Assembly: GCF_021611515.1 (NCBI RefSeq)
Contig: NZ_CP090960.1
Span: 2,772,001 to 2,836,000, forward strand
Length of the DNA: 64,000 bases
Direction: 5' to 3'
Source: Mariluticola halotolerans
GTDB taxonomy: Bacteria > Pseudomonadota > Alphaproteobacteria > Rhizobiales > Devosiaceae
A program made the translations under genes and the position numbers. Below the pieces are notes generated by a model that was not told where the DNA came from, searched no databases, and worked only from the letters and a program-made list of their open reading frames with translations. Numbering within the stretch: the stretch's first letter is position 1; every line of letters starts with the position of its first letter. Positions 8,698 through 18,175 of this stretch are shown one piece after another.

Positions 8698-9561
8698 ATG
8701 GACAAATCACTGCACGGTTGGCTCAACGGGCTCATTGGCGTCATCATCTTCAGCGGCTCCCTGCCGGCGACGCGGGTGGCGGTGGGGCAATTCGATCCGA
8801 TATTTCTGACCGGCGCCCGGGCCGCGATAGCCGGATTGCTGGCGGTTGGATTGCTGTATTTTTTCAAGATAAAGCGGCCAGGGCGACAGGATATTGTTCC
8901 CCTCGTCATCGTGGCTCTCGGGGTGGTGGTGGGGTTCCCGCTGCTGACGGCCTTGGCGCTGCAATATGTCACCTCGGCCCATTCCATCGTCTTCATCGGC
9001 CTGTTGCCGCTGGCCACCGCGCTGTTTGGCGTGCTGCGGGCCGGGGAGCGGCCAAAGCCGGTTTTCTGGGTCTTTTCGGTTCTGGGCAGCGCCCTGGTTG
9101 CCGGCTTTGCCCTGTCGCAAGGTCTGGTCGCGTCGCCCGCGGGCGATCTCTTGATGCTTGCTGCGATTATTGTGTGCGGGCTTGGTTATGCGGAAGGCGC
9201 AAAGCTGTCGCGCAAACTGGGCGGCTGGCAGGTCATTTGCTGGGCGCTGGTGCTGTCTTTGCCGGTGATGGTTGGTTTATCCATCAGATATTGGCCGTCC
9301 AGTTTCGCCCATGTCACCCTCCCGGGCTGGGCCAGCCTTGGTTATGTGTCGGTGTTCAGCATGCTGGTGGGCTTTGTGTTCTGGTATCGCGGTCTGGCGC
9401 AGGGCGGCATTGCCGCCATCGGGCAATTGCAATTGCTGCAACCGTTTTTCGGCCTCGCACTGGCCGCAACCCTTTTGCATGAGGCGGTCACCCCGGCGAT
9501 GCTTGCGGTGACGGTGGCAGTCATTCTTTGCGTCTACGCGACACGCCGTTTCGGTAAATAG
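8698..9561 (+). CDS. EamA-family (DMT superfamily) transporter
   Basis: This 287-residue inner-membrane protein has ten predicted hydrophobic segments arranged as two EamA repeats, each of about 140 residues. GLLPLATALFGVLRAGERP is a typical end-of-first-repeat motif, and [20 protein letters not shown] marks the second. Relatives export amino acids or metabolites (RhaT/YdcZ type). It is divergent from the MocR regulator, which suggests amino-acid or vitamin B6-linked efflux under MocR control. A strong terminator follows immediately. Confidence 0.9.
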   Translation: MDKSLHGWLNGLIGVIIFSGSLPATRVAVGQFDPIFLTGARAAIAGLLAVGLLYFFKIKRPGRQDIVPLVIVALGVVVGFPLLTALALQYVTSAHSIVFIGLLPLATALFGVLRAGERPKPVFWVFSVLGSALVAGFALSQGLVASPAGDLLMLAAIIVCGLGYAEGAKLSRKLGGWQVICWALVLSLPVMVGLSIRYWPSSFAHVTLPGWASLGYVSVFSMLVGFVFWYRGLAQGGIAAIGQLQLLQPFFGLALAATLLHEAVTPAMLAVTVAVILCVYATRRFGK

Positions 9562-9566
9562 GATCC

Positions 9567-9590
9567 GGCCAGGTGCCTGGCCGCCTTTTT
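9567..9590 (+). terminator. Rho-independent terminator after the EamA gene
   Basis: ggccagg (9567-9573) and cctggcc (9576-9582) form a perfect 7-bp stem with a TG turn, followed by GCC and six T residues. It begins five bases after the EamA stop. Confidence 0.88.
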
Positions 9591-9702
9591 TACTCACCTC
9601 GGTCATGCAACCCAACTGCCGGAAACTGTCAGTTGGGGGCATTTATAGCAGGGCTGTTTGTGGATAGAGTTTCCGCACAGAACCGAGGTGAGCAAAAAGG
9701 GC
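9583..9702. repeat. Inverted pair of short repeats resembling the nadA 3' end
   Basis: The 11-mer ctcacctcggt (9592-9602) recurs inverted as accgaggtgag (9681-9691), and both extend into T-rich/A-rich flanks. The same block, with few changes, forms the last codons of nadA (10317-10344, cgccctttttgctcatctcg). Three related copies thus flank or overlap the YdeI gene. Between the inverted pair is a further short palindrome CAACTG...CAGTTG. Confidence 0.5.
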
Positions 9703-9711
9703 GGGCAGCGC

Positions 9712-10287
9712 ATGGAAGTTGATGCCGATAAAGTTGTTGTGTGTGAAACCCCGGAAGCCTTCTGGAACTGGCTTGCCGACAACCATGCAGAGGCCAAAGA
9801 GGTCTGGTTGCAACTTTATAAAAAGCAGTCCGGCATTCCCTCGATCAACTGGTCAGAGGCAGTGGTGCAGGCCATTGCCTGGGGCTGGATTGACGGGATC
9901 AAGAAATCGCGGGACGCGCAATCCTGGTATCAAAGGTTTACCCCGCGCCGACCCAAGGCGATGTGGTCCAAAAAGAACCGCGAACATGCTGAAACCCTGA
10001 TCGCCGACGGCCGGATGCAGCCGGCTGGGCAACGGCTTGTGGATGAAGCGATGGAGAACGGCCATTGGGACATGGCTTATGCGGGCAGCGCTGAAATGGA
10101 AATCCCGGAAGAATTTATGGCAGAACTCGCCAAAAACCCCGCCGCGCAGCAGGTTTTTGACGGGCTTAACCGCGCCAATCTGTTTGCCATTTATTACAGG
10201 CTGCATGCCGCCAAGCGACCCGAAACGCGCGCCCGGCGCCAAAGCGATATTATCGCAATGCTGGCGCGGGGCGAGACGTTTCACTAA
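9712..10287 (+). CDS. YdeI/OmpD-associated family protein
   Basis: This 191-residue protein belongs to the YdeI family, recognised from WNWLADNHAEAKEVWLQLYK at the N-terminus, the WGWIDGIKK motif, and the C-terminal RRQSDIIAMLARG end. The family is widespread, cytoplasmic and poorly understood; the annotated link to OmpD in Salmonella is genetic, and no enzymatic activity is established. The start is taken at ATG 9712; the upstream in-frame TTG at 9658 would add residues derived from a repeat sequence (VSKKGG) shared with the nadA end. It converges with nadA. Confidence 0.85.
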   Translation: MEVDADKVVVCETPEAFWNWLADNHAEAKEVWLQLYKKQSGIPSINWSEAVVQAIAWGWIDGIKKSRDAQSWYQRFTPRRPKAMWSKKNREHAETLIADGRMQPAGQRLVDEAMENGHWDMAYAGSAEMEIPEEFMAELAKNPAAQQVFDGLNRANLFAIYYRLHAAKRPETRARRQSDIIAMLARGETFH

Positions 10288-10313
10288 AGCGGGTCATCAA
10301 GGCTTGAAGGCGC

Positions 10314-11381
10314 CTAATCGCCCTTTTTGCTCATCTCGATCATGCGTTCCACAGCCCGGCGGGCGTCGGGGATGATCGCGGGATCGACCAGCACTTCCTC
10401 GGTCATGGTGTGCAGCGACCACAGAATGTTCTCAAGGTTGATGCGCTTCATGTGCGGGCAGATATTGCAGCCGCGCAGAAAATCAACACCGGTGGTTTCG
10501 GACGCCACATTGTCCGACATGGAGCATTCGGTGACCATCACCACCTTGGGCGGCTTTTCCGTTTTCACCCAGTTGATCATCGCGGCGGTCGAGCCGGAGA
10601 AATCCACCGCATCGATCACCTCGGGCGGGCATTCGGGGTGGGCGATGATTTTTGAGTTCGGGTAGGCGGCGCGCAATTCGGCAATGTCGGCGGCGGTAAA
10701 GGTCTCATGCACTTCACAGGCACCGGCCCAGGTGATGATTTTCTTCTTGGTCTTTTTCGCCGTGTTCTGCGCCAGATACTGGTCAGGGATCATGATGACT
10801 TCATCACCCTCGACCTGATTGACGATATCGACTGCATTGGATGAGGTGCAGCACACATCGGTCACCGCTTTCACAGCGGCTGATGTGTTCACATAAGTGA
10901 CAACCGGTGCACCGGGATATTGGGCGCGCATGGCCATCACATCCTCAGCGGTAATCGAGGAGGCCAGCGAACAGCCGGCGCGGCTGTCGGGAATCAGTAC
11001 GGTTTTTTCCGGGTTCAGCAATTTCGAGGTTTCGGCCATGAAATGCACACCGCACTGCACGATCACCTGTTGCTTGACCTTGGTCGCTTCCACGGCAAGC
11101 TGCAGGCTGTCGCCCACAATGTCGGCCACACCGTGATAGATTTGCGGGGTCTGGTAGTTATGGGCCAGAATCACCGCATCCTTCTTCTTTTTCAGCCGGT
11201 TGATCTGAAAGATCAGCGGCGCATAAAAGGGCCATTCGATTTCGGGAATCTGGTTTTTCACCCGGTCATAAATGCCGGAGGTGGATTTTTTGACAGCGGC
11301 GGAAAATTTCAGGTCGAAACTATCCGCCAGCACGGCGCGCGCCTCTTCGAGTGGTGTCATCGCGTTGATGAGCTGAACCAT
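10314..11381 (-). CDS. nadA: Quinolinate synthase
   Basis: NadA condenses iminoaspartate (from NadB) with dihydroxyacetone phosphate to give quinolinate, using an oxygen-sensitive 4Fe-4S cluster. Three conserved cysteine regions are present: [12 protein letters not shown], the [12 protein letters not shown] segment, and [10 protein letters not shown] near the C-terminus. [19 protein letters not shown] is the family's substrate-binding N-terminal motif. At 355 residues it is of normal long-form length. The ATG at 11381 follows GGAAGGGA. The gene is separated from nadB by the MocR/EamA/YdeI genes. Confidence 0.97.
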   Translation of the reverse strand: MVQLINAMTPLEEARAVLADSFDLKFSAAVKKSTSGIYDRVKNQIPEIEWPFYAPLIFQINRLKKKKDAVILAHNYQTPQIYHGVADIVGDSLQLAVEATKVKQQVIVQCGVHFMAETSKLLNPEKTVLIPDSRAGCSLASSITAEDVMAMRAQYPGAPVVTYVNTSAAVKAVTDVCCTSSNAVDIVNQVEGDEVIMIPDQYLAQNTAKKTKKKIITWAGACEVHETFTAADIAELRAAYPNSKIIAHPECPPEVIDAVDFSGSTAAMINWVKTEKPPKVVMVTECSMSDNVASETTGVDFLRGCNICPHMKRINLENILWSLHTMTEEVLVDPAIIPDARRAVERMIEMSKKGD

Positions 11382-11602
11382 TGTGGATCCCTTCCGCGCG
11401 GCACCCTTGCGGCCTGTTGCCGGGCGAGCACCAAGATTAATCTGGTCGCGCCTGAATTCTGCCGCGAAACTGGATGCCTTCTATACCGCATCCCGTCGGG
11501 GCGGAACTTAGGTATTTTTGCCGGGCATTTCAATGAATGCTATGCTAGATCAGGCCCCGAAATTCATGCATTGACCGTAATTGATGAAAGAGCCCCGAAT
11601 TT

Positions 11603-12238
11603 ATGCCCCAGGATGCAGCCGTTTTAAAGAAAACCCTGTCGCTTGCCCCGGTCATTCCGGTCATCATTCTTGATGATGTCAGCGCGGCGCGTGCCATGGC
11701 CGAAGCGCTTGTGGCCGGTGGATTGCCGGTTCTCGAGGTCACCCTGCGCACACCGAATGCCCTGAAAGTCATGGCCGAAATGGCCAAAGTGCCGGGTGCC
11801 ATTGTCGGTTCGGGTACTGTACGCACGGCCGAGCATATGCGCCAGTCGGTAGATGCGGGGTGCCAGTTCATGGTGTCGCCGGGTGCCTCGCCGCGCTTGC
11901 TCGATGCGGCTGAAGATGTGGCCATTCCGCTTTTGCCGGGGATCGGCACACCGACCGAGGCGATGACGCTGGCTGAGCGTGGCTATACCTATTTGAAATT
12001 CTTTCCCGCCGAGGCCATGGGCGGCGTGCCGGTGCTCAAAAGCTTTGCGTCCCCGCTGCCCGATCTGACCTTCTGCCCCACGGGCGGTATCGATCCGGCC
12101 AAGGCAAAAACCTATCTGGCACTGCCCAATGTGATTTGCGTTGGCGGGTCCTGGGTTACCCCCGGCGATGCAGTTGCCGCCGGTGACTTCGCCCGTATTG
12201 AACAATTGGCGCGGGAAGCTGCGGCGCTGGCAGGCTGA
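11603..12238 (+). CDS. eda: 2-keto-3-deoxy-6-phosphogluconate (KDPG) aldolase
   Basis: Eda cleaves KDPG into pyruvate and glyceraldehyde 3-phosphate in the Entner-Doudoroff pathway and can also act on 4-hydroxy-2-oxoglutarate. VLEVTLRTPNAL contains the catalytic Glu, and the Schiff-base Lys is in YLKFFPAEAMGG. PTGGID forms the phosphate-binding site. The length of 211 residues is typical. It is followed three bases later by modA, so the two may be cotranscribed, although there is no metabolic link; edd and zwf are not in the window. Confidence 0.95.
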   Translation: MPQDAAVLKKTLSLAPVIPVIILDDVSAARAMAEALVAGGLPVLEVTLRTPNALKVMAEMAKVPGAIVGSGTVRTAEHMRQSVDAGCQFMVSPGASPRLLDAAEDVAIPLLPGIGTPTEAMTLAERGYTYLKFFPAEAMGGVPVLKSFASPLPDLTFCPTGGIDPAKAKTYLALPNVICVGGSWVTPGDAVAAGDFARIEQLAREAAALAG

Positions 12239-12241
12239 TTG

Positions 12242-12997
12242 ATGGGGCGGCGGTTCGAGATGATCCGAACGCCCCTTTCTGCCGTCTTCCTGCTATTGAC
12301 GTTTTTTGCTGCCGCCCTGCCGGCCCGTGCCGGTGCGGCGACAGTTTATGCTGCCGCCAGCCTTACCGACATTATGGCGAAACTGGCCACCGGCTTTGAA
12401 CAGCAGGGCGGCGGCCAGCTGACCATTGTGCCCGGCTCTTCTTCAACGCTGGCCCGCCAGATTATGGCCGGTGCGCCGGTTGATCTGTTTATCTCGGCCA
12501 ACAAAACCTATGCGGATGCGGTTGCCAGCCAGATGGGGGGCACGGCGCGCGACTTGTTCGGCAATGGGCTGGTTATCATTGCGACCGCCGGTTTTGATGG
12601 TGATGTCACGCTGGACGCCTTGCCTGATGCGCTGGGCGGGGGGCGGCTGGCGGTGGGCGATCCTGCCCATGTGCCAGCGGGCATTTATGCCCGCGACGCG
12701 CTGGAACAGGCCGGATTGTGGGACCGTCTTGAAAACCGGTTGGCCCCGGCCGGTGATGTGCGCGGGGCCGTCGCCTTTGTTGCAAGCCATGCCGCACCCT
12801 TTGGCATTGTTTATAAAACCGATGCGCTGGTGCCCGGCGTGCGGGTTGTTGCTGTCATTGACCCGGCCCTGCACGCCCCGGTGCGCTATTGGGGTGTGGC
12901 GACGGGCAAGGACAACACGACAGTTGCAGAATTTCTTGGCTATATGGCCAGTGCAGCAGGCCAGGGCCTGCTGGCTGATGAGGGCTTTTTACCGTGA
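12242..12997 (+). CDS. modA: Molybdate ABC transporter substrate-binding protein
   Basis: ModA is the periplasmic molybdate receptor of the ModABC importer. A signal peptide ends near LPARA, followed by AATVYAAASLTDIMAKLA, the family N-terminal signature, and PGSSSTLARQI, the Ser/Thr-rich oxyanion-binding loop. VGDPAHVPAG is also characteristic. The start is ATG 12242, four bases after the eda stop; ATG 12260 is an alternative that leaves a normal signal peptide. modB follows after nine bases. Confidence 0.94.
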   Translation: MGRRFEMIRTPLSAVFLLLTFFAAALPARAGAATVYAAASLTDIMAKLATGFEQQGGGQLTIVPGSSSTLARQIMAGAPVDLFISANKTYADAVASQMGGTARDLFGNGLVIIATAGFDGDVTLDALPDALGGGRLAVGDPAHVPAGIYARDALEQAGLWDRLENRLAPAGDVRGAVAFVASHAAPFGIVYKTDALVPGVRVVAVIDPALHAPVRYWGVATGKDNTTVAEFLGYMASAAGQGLLADEGFLP

Positions 12998-13006
12998 CCG
13001 GCAATC

Positions 13007-13694
13007 ATGACTGATATCGCGGGCATTGTGCTTTTAACCCTCAAGGTGGGACTGGTGGGCGTCGGTTTTGCCCTGCCTTTGGCCTTTTTTCTCGGGTTCG
13101 TTCTGGCCCGCTATTCATTTCGCGGCAAGGCGGTGCTGAGCGCTTTAGTCATGCTGCCTTTGGTTTTGCCGCCGGTGGTGACCGGCCTGGTTTTGCTGGA
13201 CCTGTTTGGCCCGATGGCACCGCTGGGGCGGTTTTTTGCCCAGTTCGGTCTGCAGTTCGGCTTTCGCTGGACCGGTGCGGCGCTGGCGGCGGGGCTGGTT
13301 GCCTTGCCGCTGATGGTGCGCCCGATCCGGCTGGGGCTCGAAGGTGTCGATCCGGGATTGCATGAGGCGCTGGCGGTGGCCGGGCACGGGTTCTGGTCCC
13401 GGCTCTGGCGGCTCGATCTGCCGCTGGCCATGCCGGGGATACTGGCCGGGCTGATCATGGGGTTTGCCAAGGCACTTGGCGAATTCGGGGCCACCATCAC
13501 CTTTGTCGCCAGCATTCCGGGGGAAACCCGCACCCTGTCCCTGGCGATCTTTTCGACCCTGCAATCGGCCAATGGCATGGAAATGGTTTATATTCTGGCG
13601 GCCATTTCGGTGACGCTTTCTGTGGTCGCTGTCATTGCCTCCGAGGTTCTGGTGGCCCGGCTGGCCGTCAGGCTGACAGGGCGGGAGACCTCCC

Positions 13695-13702
<8 letters not shown>
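13007..13702 (+). CDS. modB: Molybdate ABC transporter permease
   Basis: This 231-residue inner-membrane permease has five or more hydrophobic segments. The cytoplasmic EAA loop, which docks the ATPase, is visible as EALAVAGHGFWSRLWRLDLP. LPLVLPPVVTGLVLL and FAKALGEFGATITFVASIPG are hallmark ModB/CysT segments. Its end overlaps the start of modC by eight bases, which indicates translational coupling. Confidence 0.95.
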
Positions 13703-14741
<1,039 letters not shown>

Positions 14742-14787
14742 GGCGGGGCTGAGATAAGGTCTGAAACTGGGCTTAAACAAGGCTGAG

Positions 14788-14809
14788 GTAAGCCTTGCAC
14801 AAGGCTTAC
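14788..14809. terminator. Perfect hairpin downstream of modC
   Basis: gtaagcctt and aaggcttac form a 9-bp perfect stem around a GCAC loop, between the convergent modC and MarR-like genes. No immediate T-run follows; a TTTTT occurs about 12 bases further on the plus strand. It could be a weak terminator or a processing hairpin. Confidence 0.5.
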
Positions 14810-14853
14810 AAACACTCAGATTTTTCCGTTTTTTCAGACTGTTATCCTAAACT

Positions 14854-15279
14854 CTATAAATTCAGCAATTTCACAAAGCGTTTCAAAATCTTGCGCAGGT
14901 TCTTGTGCTGGGCGTGATCCAGTTCACCGGTCAGCGCATCTTCGAGCAATTGCCAATTGGCGGCGAGCACATCGGCAATGTCGCGGCCCTTCGCCGTCAG
15001 CCGCGCGCCGGGCAAAAGGTCCGGGCCAACGGCGACCCGTTCGATCACGCCCGCTTCAGCCAGCCGGACCAGCCGCATTTCAAGGGCGATGTCCCCGAGC
15101 CCGGTCATGTCGGTAAGTGCTTGTTCTGCTGCGCCTTTCGGATCATCCAGCGCGAACAAAAACGCGTCATCACCCGCCTCAAGGCCCCGTTCGTAAAGGG
15201 GGACGAGCATCTTCTGCCGGGCCAGATGGCCCGCTTCGATGAGCCGGTAAAGTGTCGTTTTTGCTGCGGGTTTCGGCAT
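14854..15279 (-). CDS. MarR-like winged-helix protein
   Basis: This 141-residue protein has the size and predicted helical pattern of MarR-family regulators. The N-terminal helix LYRLIEAGHLARQKMLVPLY is followed by a segment reading as helix-turn-helix (GDIALEMRLVRLAEAGVIERV) and a wing with LTAKGRDIADVL, the typical MarR LTxxG strand-helix. The C-terminal helix would form the dimer arm. The upstream LysR gene is divergent. The recognition helix is atypical, so function as a DNA-binding regulator is likely but not certain, and the target is unknown. Confidence 0.65.
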   Translation of the reverse strand: MPKPAAKTTLYRLIEAGHLARQKMLVPLYERGLEAGDDAFLFALDDPKGAAEQALTDMTGLGDIALEMRLVRLAEAGVIERVAVGPDLLPGARLTAKGRDIADVLAANWQLLEDALTGELDHAQHKNLRKILKRFVKLLNL

Positions 15280-15489
15280 GAGGGCAAAATAGTCCGGAAT
15301 CCGGGGCGGCGTCGATTGCTGATCGCATCCTATCGTTAATCCGAGGGCGATGAATAGGGCTTGGCTGTTCAGGATTTCTGCCTATTATACGCTGAAACGG
15401 GCGCGCGTTTGCACAATATATCTGGTGGTGTTCTGGTGTGCGTGCCGGTCGGCAAAAGGGCGATCTGCGTCCGGACAAGGCATGAGTGG

Positions 15490-16389
15490 ATGACACAGGA
15501 TCTCGCCCGTATTCGCGCTTTCGTGCAGGTTTATGATGCGGGCGGCTTTTCCGCCGCGGCGCGCCAGTTCGGCCGTTCCAAGGCGCTGTTGTCCAAGTAT
15601 GTAACTGATCTTGAAGACTATCTTGGCGTGCGGCTGATGAACCGGACGACGCGCAAACTGTCGCTGACCGAGGCGGGCGAGGCCTATTATCGCGAAGTTG
15701 TGCAATTGCTGCAGCAGCTTGACGATCTTGATGCAACGATTACCAACCAGACCTCGGAAGCGCGCGGTTTGTTGCGGGTGTCGGCCCCGCGCAATTTCGG
15801 CGAGACCTCGCTCACCCCGGCCCTGTTTGCCTTTTTGCAAACGCACCCCGAAGTCACACTCGATTTGCGGCTTGAGGACCGGTTTGTCGATCTGGTGGAT
15901 GAAGGGGTCGATGTGGCCTTGCGGATCAGCGCCATGCCGGATTCATCCCTGATTGCCCGCAAGATCGCTGATACAAAAATAGTCATCTGCGGTTCGCCGG
16001 AGCTGATAAAGCGCGTGGGGCTGCCGCAAAGCGGCGAGGCGCTGCGCAACATGCCCTGCATTGTTGATGTCAATTTACAAGGGCAGGCCAATTGGCGCTT
16101 TGTATCTGAAGACCAGGCGACGGCTGTGCATGTCTCGGGGCCCGTGCGGGTCAATTCGCCCGTGGCGGCGATGCAGGCGGCGTTGCACGGCCTTGGGTTT
16201 GCCGCATTGCCAGCCTATCTGGCCGAAAAGGAAATTGCTGACGGGCGTCTGGTTGTGGTGCTGGCGGACAGAATGCCCGCCGGACCGAGCCTTCAGGCGG
16301 TCTATCCGCATCGCCGGCATCTGGCCGGAAAGGTGAGGGCGCTGATCGATCATCTGGTAATCTGGTTCGATACGCACCCGGTGCAATGA
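15490..16389 (+). CDS. LysR-family transcriptional regulator
   Basis: This 299-residue LTTR begins MTQDLARIRAFVQVYDAGGF. The helix-turn-helix covers about residues 18-40 (SAAARQFGRSKALLSKYVTD), followed by LGVRLMNRTTRKLSLTEAG, the diagnostic LTTR linker entry. A periplasmic-binding-like effector domain follows (SAPRNFGETSLTPALFAFLQ). Sequence flavour is that of the CrgA/DsdC-like subgroup near quinone oxidoreductases. ATG 15490 is chosen because it gives the canonical N-terminus; the frame is open further upstream. No obvious divergent target other than the MarR-like gene. Confidence 0.93.
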   Translation: MTQDLARIRAFVQVYDAGGFSAAARQFGRSKALLSKYVTDLEDYLGVRLMNRTTRKLSLTEAGEAYYREVVQLLQQLDDLDATITNQTSEARGLLRVSAPRNFGETSLTPALFAFLQTHPEVTLDLRLEDRFVDLVDEGVDVALRISAMPDSSLIARKIADTKIVICGSPELIKRVGLPQSGEALRNMPCIVDVNLQGQANWRFVSEDQATAVHVSGPVRVNSPVAAMQAALHGLGFAALPAYLAEKEIADGRLVVVLADRMPAGPSLQAVYPHRRHLAGKVRALIDHLVIWFDTHPVQ

Positions 16390-16521
16390 CGCTATTTTGA
16401 GGTTCCTGACGCGTAACAATTACATATTTTCTACCCAACTACCTGAAAATGCTATCAATGTTTCTCCGCCGATTTTCTGCTTGCCGGCACTAAAATTCAA
16501 CTCTCGTACAAGAGGTGCGCC

Positions 16522-18105
16522 TTGACTGGCTGCCGTCGTCTTCTTGCTGGTGTTTTGACAACGCTCGCGCTGTTTATTTTTGCAATTCAACAGGTTCAGG
16601 CGCATCCGCATATCTGGATCGACGCCCGTTCGGTGGTCGTTTTCAATGCTGATGGTGATGTCAGCGCCATCCGGCATGAATGGACTTTTGATCAGGCATT
16701 TTCATCCTGGTCGATTCAGGGGCTGGATACGGACGGGGACGGGCAGATCAGCAAGGCTGAATTCCAGTCGCTGGCCGACGAGAACATGGTGGGCTTGCGG
16801 GAATATGAATATTATACCTTTGCCGGGGTGGGGCAGGAGAATGTCCGGTTCTCCCCTGGCCCCGATCCGCACCTGACCTATGATGGCGCACGCACGACAC
16901 TGCATTTCACCCTGATCCCCGACGCGCCGATCCGTGTGGGCGGGTTGCTGGAGATCGAGGTTTCGGATCCTGAATATTATGCGTCTTTCACCTTTTTGAC
17001 TGATCGTGGTGTGACGCTTGAGAATGCGCCGGACAGCTGCGTCGGCGAGGTAAATCCGCCCAAACAGATAGACCCGGCGATTGAGCAGCAATTGTTCGAG
17101 CTTGGGCCTGATGTCACCGTTCTGCCGCCGGAGCTGAAAAGCGTTGCGGCCGATCTTGCCAATGTGGTGATCGTGCGCTGCGACGGCATCGCACCGCGCT
17201 CGGCGCTGGAAGCCAGCGAACGGTTGTCGCGCGGTACAGCGGCACCCTTTGGTGCGCCGCCGGTTGAGCGGGGCTTGCCGGTCGTGCGTACCGGCCTTCT
17301 CGGCTGGGTCTTCAAACAACAGCAAACCTTTTATGGCGCCATGACCAATGCCCTCGGCCAGCTCAGGGCTGATGGCAATGCCTTCTGGGTTCTGAGCCTG
17401 ATCAGCTTTTTATATGGCGTGTTTCATGCCGCCGGTCCGGGACACGGCAAGGTGGTGATCTCATCCTATGTGCTGGCGACCGAATCCGAATTGAAGCGGG
17501 GCATCGGGCTTAGTTTTGCCTCAGCACTCATGCAGGCGGTTACCGCTGTGGTGTTTGTACTGTTTGCCGCCCTTGTGTTGAACATGACCAGTATGCGGCT
17601 GAGCGAGAGTGCGAATGTTCTGGTGATCGGCTCTTATGTACTGGTGATCCTTTTGGGGCTTTGGCTGATTGCGCGCAAACTGTTCGGGTTTGGCCATAGC
17701 CATCATCATCACGCGCATAACCATGATCACCACGACCATGCCCATCACGATGACCATGTGCATATGGTGACGCCCAAACAAATGCGGGGCGGCTGGCGCG
17801 AGGTGCTGGGTGTTGTGCTTGCTGTGGGGTTGCGGCCCTGTTCAGGCGCGCTGGTGGTGCTGGTTTTTGCTCTCAGCCAGGGTGTTTTGGCTGCAGGTAT
17901 TGCCGCCGTATTCATCATGGCACTGGGTACCGCGCTGACCGTGAGCGCACTGGCGATTGTGGCTGTGGGGGCCAAAGGCGCGGCGCGGTTGTTCTACAAG
18001 GGCCCCTATGCAGCGGTGGCTGCGGATGTGCTGTGGTGGCTTGAACTGTTCGGCGCTGTGTTGGTGCTGGCTTTCGGCGTTATTCTGCTGATGGCGAATT
18101 TGTAG
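16522..18105 (+). CDS. DUF1007-NicO fusion: nickel/cobalt exporter of RcnA type
   Basis: This 527-residue protein joins two usually separate partners. Residues 1-27 are a signal peptide ending VQA, and residues 28 to about 230 are a periplasmic DUF1007 domain starting HPHIWIDAR, with an EF-hand-like loop DTDGDGQISKAE at 69-80. From about 280 it is a NicO/RcnA membrane domain with the HAAGPGHGKVVISSYVLATE signature and, near 391-415, a loop with at least 13 histidines (GHSHHHHAHNHDHHDHAHHD) for metal capture. Start is a TTG with AGAGG upstream. Metal efflux of Ni/Co is the family role. No riboswitch or RcnR-like gene was recognised next to it. Confidence 0.9.
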   Translation: MTGCRRLLAGVLTTLALFIFAIQQVQAHPHIWIDARSVVVFNADGDVSAIRHEWTFDQAFSSWSIQGLDTDGDGQISKAEFQSLADENMVGLREYEYYTFAGVGQENVRFSPGPDPHLTYDGARTTLHFTLIPDAPIRVGGLLEIEVSDPEYYASFTFLTDRGVTLENAPDSCVGEVNPPKQIDPAIEQQLFELGPDVTVLPPELKSVAADLANVVIVRCDGIAPRSALEASERLSRGTAAPFGAPPVERGLPVVRTGLLGWVFKQQQTFYGAMTNALGQLRADGNAFWVLSLISFLYGVFHAAGPGHGKVVISSYVLATESELKRGIGLSFASALMQAVTAVVFVLFAALVLNMTSMRLSESANVLVIGSYVLVILLGLWLIARKLFGFGHSHHHHAHNHDHHDHAHHDDHVHMVTPKQMRGGWREVLGVVLAVGLRPCSGALVVLVFALSQGVLAAGIAAVFIMALGTALTVSALAIVAVGAKGAARLFYKGPYAAVAADVLWWLELFGAVLVLAFGVILLMANL

Positions 18106-18130
18106 CCAAGGTCCCAGTATTCAGAATAAA

Positions 18131-18157
18131 AAAAAGGGCGGCCATGCCGCCCTTTTT
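18131..18157. terminator. Bidirectional Rho-independent terminator
   Basis: aaaaagggcgg (18131-18141) pairs with ccgcccttttt (18147-18157) around a five-base loop, with A-tracts before and T-tracts after. It serves both the NicO gene and the convergent nucleotidase gene. Confidence 0.93.
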
Positions 18158-18175
18158 CATCAGATGCAGACGGCA

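Noticed and set aside
16390-16521. Possible NiCo or cobalamin riboswitch before the NicO exporter
   Set aside because: The 132 bases lack the conserved cores of both riboswitch classes.
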